This document shows, piece after piece, positions 60,466-64,000 of a stretch of 64,000 bases of DNA. The stretch's first letter is position 1. Each line of letters begins with the position of its first letter. The notes beneath the pieces were generated by a model. The model worked only from the letters and a program-made list of their open reading frames with translations, ran no database searches and was not told the origin of the DNA. The translations under genes and the position numbers were made by a program. The stretch is from Earliella scabrosa (Eukaryota; Basidiomycota; Agaricomycetes; Polyporales; Polyporaceae). The stretch is from the NCBI GenBank assembly GCA_022605405.1, contig JABYQQ010000020.1, positions 712,436-776,435 on the forward strand. Direction: 5' to 3'.

Positions 60466-62084
60466 ATGGTTGCGAATGTGGCGATCTTCTGGGATTACGG
60501 TGAGATCCGCCGTCCACGCAGACCAGGGACGAACCCATACTGACCAAGTTCGGACGCAGAGAATTGTGCGCCCCCAGCCCGGGAGCCATCATATCCCCTT
60601 GTGCATGGCATTCGCCGTCTTGCCCACCAATACGGAAGCGTGAAGTTGTTCAAAGCATATCACGAATACCCCACACCTGCGTCTCAGAAGTCACTGTCTG
60701 TACGCTCAGAGCTCACCTCCTGCGGTGTCGCTCTCATGGACTGTCCTCACAATGGCCGCAAGGACGTCGCGGACAAGATGATCATGAGTGAGTCAATGCT
60801 GCATTTCGTGGTGCTCGTGCTCACAATGTGCATGTCTATTTACAGTCGACATGATGGCATACGCAATGGACAATCCGTCCCCGACCACCATCGTTCTGAT
60901 ATCGGGTGACCGTGACTTTGTCTACGCCGTCTCCATCTTGTCTCTTAGGCAGTACCGGATCGTGTTACTCGCCCCGAGAGCTACACACAGCAGCCTGAAG
61001 GCGCAAGCCAACGCGGTGTACAACTGGCCAGACGACGTCCTTCCGGACTATCCTCCCCCTGCTGAGCCCGGCGATTCCATCAGTCGACCCCTTAAGCTCA
61101 GCCCTGCTACTCCGGAAGACTCTTCACGGAGTCGCAGCCAATGCGTTACTCCACCGCCAACTGCGTATTCCTGGAGTGCCCCTCCCTCCGATGCCTGCCA
61201 TCCCGGACGGCAGGCTGACCACGCAACAACGCAAGCCGGCGAGCGGGAGACAACTGAGGCGAGCAACCAGACAGAATTGACCGGTTCCCCATCCCCCGCC
61301 GAGAAGCTCGCGGAAGACGCGTCACTTGATCAACAGCAGGTAGGCGATTGGCCTGTTCGCTATTCGCATAATATTGAACATACTTTCGTGGTAATGTAGG
61401 ATACCGCCGTCGCTTCGTCGTTTGTGGGACCCACTGCAAGGAGGGAACGTCACGATTGCAACCCGGCAGGGCCGGCGCCCGTCAGCTGGGTAAGTACTAA
61501 GTGGCGGTGTCGTATCTAAACACCGAGATGAGAGGGTTAGCCAGACTAACCTGCCCTGCCCTCGTCTCCCTCTATAGGCATCAATCGCTCAGCTTGCTCC
61601 GCACGATGCACTGATGCTCGCACCCTCCGTGCTCTCACTCACGTCCGTGAAGGGGTGTGACTCCTCCCCTGTCTCGGCGCTCCCTGCACGCCCCTTCGTT
61701 CTGAACACTCTCCCGACCAAGTCCGTCGATGTCATCGACGACACCCTCGCCCCCGGTGACGGTTCAGACGGACCAGGGACGGACCAGTGGCAGACGTACA
61801 CCCGCGCGGTGAAGAAAGGTTCTGCGCTGCCGTCCGAGTTCAAACCACTCGTGAGGGTGCTCAAGCGGCGGCTTGCCGAGGGCGTCGTCCAGGTCGAATC
61901 GTCCCAGCTCGGCCAGTTCCTCTCGCAGGAGGTGCCCCGGCTAGGCAGCGTATACGAGCGCGCAGGCGTCGCGCGATTGAAGGAGTATATCGCCCTCGCG
62001 GTGGAGCAGCGGGTCGTCATCATAAGTAGGGAAGGTACGGACGGGCACTATTATGTCGCCCTGCATCCTGCAATTTGGAAGTAG
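60466..62084 (+). CDS. NYN-domain protein with LOTUS-like C-terminus (MARF1-type), 450 aa
   Basis: Exons 60466-60499, 60560-60787, 60846-61339, 61400-61489 and 61578-62084 sum to 1353 bases in frame. Residues 1-160 form a NYN (PIN-like) nuclease domain: VAIFWDYENC at 4-13, split by intron 1, DKMIMIDMMAYAMDN with acidic positions, and SGDRDFVYAVSILSLRQY. A Ser/Pro-rich linker follows. The last 85 residues or so (FKPLVRVLKRRLAEGVVQVE, SVYERAGVARLKEYIALAVE, HYYVALHP) look like an OST-HTH/LOTUS winged helix. Animal MARF1 pairs NYN with LOTUS domains to cleave mRNAs. Its catalytic aspartates seem conserved here, so an RNase role is plausible but inferred. Confidence 0.8.
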
Positions 62085-62349
62085 GGTGGGATCTTGTGAC
62101 ACTGACCCTCTCGGCCTCGGAAGAGCGTGTCGTCGGCGAAGAGTTGATTATGCTGCCCAGGGCAGCCGCATCGTTGTGTTCTGTTATGTTCCACTGTCGA
62201 GTGTATTTGTAGATGTGAGCGAAGTATGACGTCATGCAAAGTACTGGCGAAGTGCGACAGAGTGCGACGTGTTACATAATATGCCATCAGGTTCCCACGC
62301 ACAGACCCCTGTCTCTAGGCCGGTGTCAGCCGTTCGGGTCTGAGAAGGA

Positions 62350-62870
62350 GAGCTCCTAAAGATCGAGTATGAAGTGCGCGAGGAATAGAACGGCGAAGGA
62401 GGTACATGAGTCGGCGAGTAAGACGATAGGCGATGTCGAAGACGTACACCCGGTCGAAGTAAGGCCAGACGATCCAGACTGTGATGTGCGGTGGTCATCG
62501 AAGTCAGTTGCAACCAAATCAGCGATATGAATGGTAGACGAGACGCACGGAGCCAAGCTGGCCGGACACAACTGTCACGACTTGGACGAGGAGCCACATA
62601 CTGCGCATTCTGTCAGTAAGCGGGAGGGGTCAGGCACACAATACACGGAGGAATGTAAGCACCTAGAGTATGCGGTGCCTGAGCGATGTGCTATTGGGGC
62701 GTCTGCTGGGACGCCAATGATAACATCTAGAGCTGGGACCGACGATTTCTCAGCACGAGAGTCACCAGCGCGGTGCGTATGCCAAGCTTCGACGAGTCCT
62801 TGCGTGTCCCGTATGTCTTAATCCAGGTGAGCACGATGAGGATGGCATCACTGTCCGCGATGTTGGCTAC
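62350..62870 (-). pseudogene. Remnant of a DUF6533-like multi-TM protein
   Basis: Minus-strand pieces include ADSDAILIVLTWIKTYGTRK, LGIRTALVTLVLRN and, further on, LADSCTSFAVLFLAHFILDL. These correspond to the TM5 region, the pre-TM6 loop and TM7 of the family also seen at 55617-56285. The RDGxxYF block expected between them is damaged. Earlier helices are not clear toward 63.3 kb. Probably decayed. Confidence 0.4.
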
Positions 62871-64000
62871 CTTCGAGGCGGTACACACTGGAGAGTTGCA
62901 TTGCAATCAGTATACGTAGCTTCTCTCCGTGGGCAGCAACAGTGAATAGTCGCACGCGAAAGGATCGAGAAGCTTACGTCTGTCCATCGACGTCAGTCTC
63001 AACAAAGGAGGGCGTCCCGGTCGTCAGAGGTGGGCGCGAACATGCCGAAGAACGTCGTGATGGCGAGCTGCATATTACAGGTCGAGTTCGGGGATCGGAT
63101 GATGAAGGTCGGAATCGGTTGCTGGCAGGGAGAGTCAGGGACTTGTTCATCCGTACGGCCCTGCCCGCACGGATTGAGGACCCTTCTGGTGTACGGACCG
63201 CGACACAGATTCGGCATTGCGAACGACGCCCTGCAGCTCGAGTCCGGAGATGCGCGGGAGCGCAACAGGGATCGGCGCAAGGTGGCTAGCTGAACGCTCT
63301 CCTAGCGGCCAATGGTGTCAAAAGGGGAGACCTTCACCGTGTACTGCGGGTTACCAGGTGTTACCAACCTGTTCCTCCTCTTCTTGTGGCCCGCCCAAGG
63401 ACGAGGCCGAGAACTCGCCGAACGTGCGCATCGCGCAGGAGATACGGTGCAGGCGAGCGGATGTTTGTGGATGACCCACAGCGCGTACTCCTGCGCCTCG
63501 ATCGTGCCGATTATTGCGAGCGTTACTGTGAGCAAGAGTCAAACGTGAGCACAAGCGAACGGGTGAGGGAGGGAGAGGGAGAGAGACGCAGGGAGGGAAG
63601 GGAGAGAGGAGTGGGACTACGCACCGAGGTAGAGGGCATCTTTCCAGATCTGGTGCTCCTTCCCGTACCGCACCAGATGCTGCCCATATCCCCTTTCAGC
63701 CACTTCTTGATACCGTGAGATCGTTGAATGCTTCGGGAGGTGCGCGATCGTGTGGCTCGCGCGGACCTGCGACTGGCATCGATCGTGTAAGCGGTCGCGC
63801 GTCGGTCAGTTCCAGCACATGCCGTGCAATGGAGAGGGACGGACGAGTAGTGCGCCTCGCCCCGCTTCCGCGTCCTCCGAACAGCATTGTCGCGCTCTCC
63901 GGCTCCGTCTCGAGCGCGACGGACCCCGCCCCCGCGTGCCAGAACCTGTCGAAGACCGCCGCCGCCGCCTGACGTGGAGTGCAACGCCTTATGCCCCCCA
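62871..64000. other. Window end; possible partial minus-strand gene
   Basis: Minus-strand segments at about 63540-63440 (VTLAIIGTIEAQEYALWVIH) and 63890-63710 (LSIARHVLELTDARPLTRSM) look protein-like and could be exons of a gene entering from the right. I cannot join them reliably or name a family. Confidence 0.35.

Overview
This window looks like nuclear DNA of a filamentous basidiomycete, most likely an Agaricomycete and perhaps a polypore. Genes are split by many short GT-AG introns (about 50-70 bases) and exons are GC-rich. The gene mix fits: a STAND/NACHT protein, F-box/LRR-like proteins, a cytochrome P450, MFS pumps, S8 and M43 secreted proteases, small secreted proteins and DUF6533-like membrane protein remnants. 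The order is inferred from gene content only. Exon borders were read by eye from splice sites; where all exons were joined, the total came out in frame.

Layout. 1-7 kb: the 3' end of a subtilisin-like protease (+), a two-repeat cysteine-rich secreted protein (-), decayed Ser/Thr-rich sequences, a 123-bp inverted-repeat element and an F-box pseudogene. 7-14.5 kb: a SET-domain protein (+), an MFS transporter (-) with a paralogue fragment beside it, and a Thr-rich secreted protein (+) with decayed relatives at 3.6 and 9.0 kb. 14.6-22 kb: HUS1 (-), a DMT/EamA transporter (+), a 749-residue STAND protein (+) and a 266-bp MITE. 22.6-39.2 kb is the conserved core: TEL1/ATM (+, 3120 residues), PIF1 helicase (-, 618 residues, convergent with TEL1) and a STE20/PAK kinase (+). 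40-54 kb is accessory: M43 metalloprotease (-), P450 (-), two F-box-like genes (+) and a second MFS pump (+). 54-64 kb is mostly gene debris: DUF6533-like remnants, an orphan last exon of EBP2, a WD40 (PWP1-like) pseudogene with two nonsense codons and a second copy of the 5.4-kb repeat. Within it lies one intact NYN ribonuclease-like gene with a LOTUS-like C-terminus.

Three genome-maintenance genes (HUS1, TEL1, PIF1) lie within 21 kb. HUS1 is a 9-1-1 clamp subunit, TEL1 is the ATM kinase that promotes telomerase recruitment, and PIF1 removes telomerase and unwinds G-quadruplexes. PIF1 has two ACGCGTNA (MCB-type) sites just upstream, which predicts G1/S expression. The accessory flanks hold secreted enzymes, export pumps and a candidate cell-death or immune receptor. 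No rRNA, tRNA, CRISPR or autonomous transposon was recognised.
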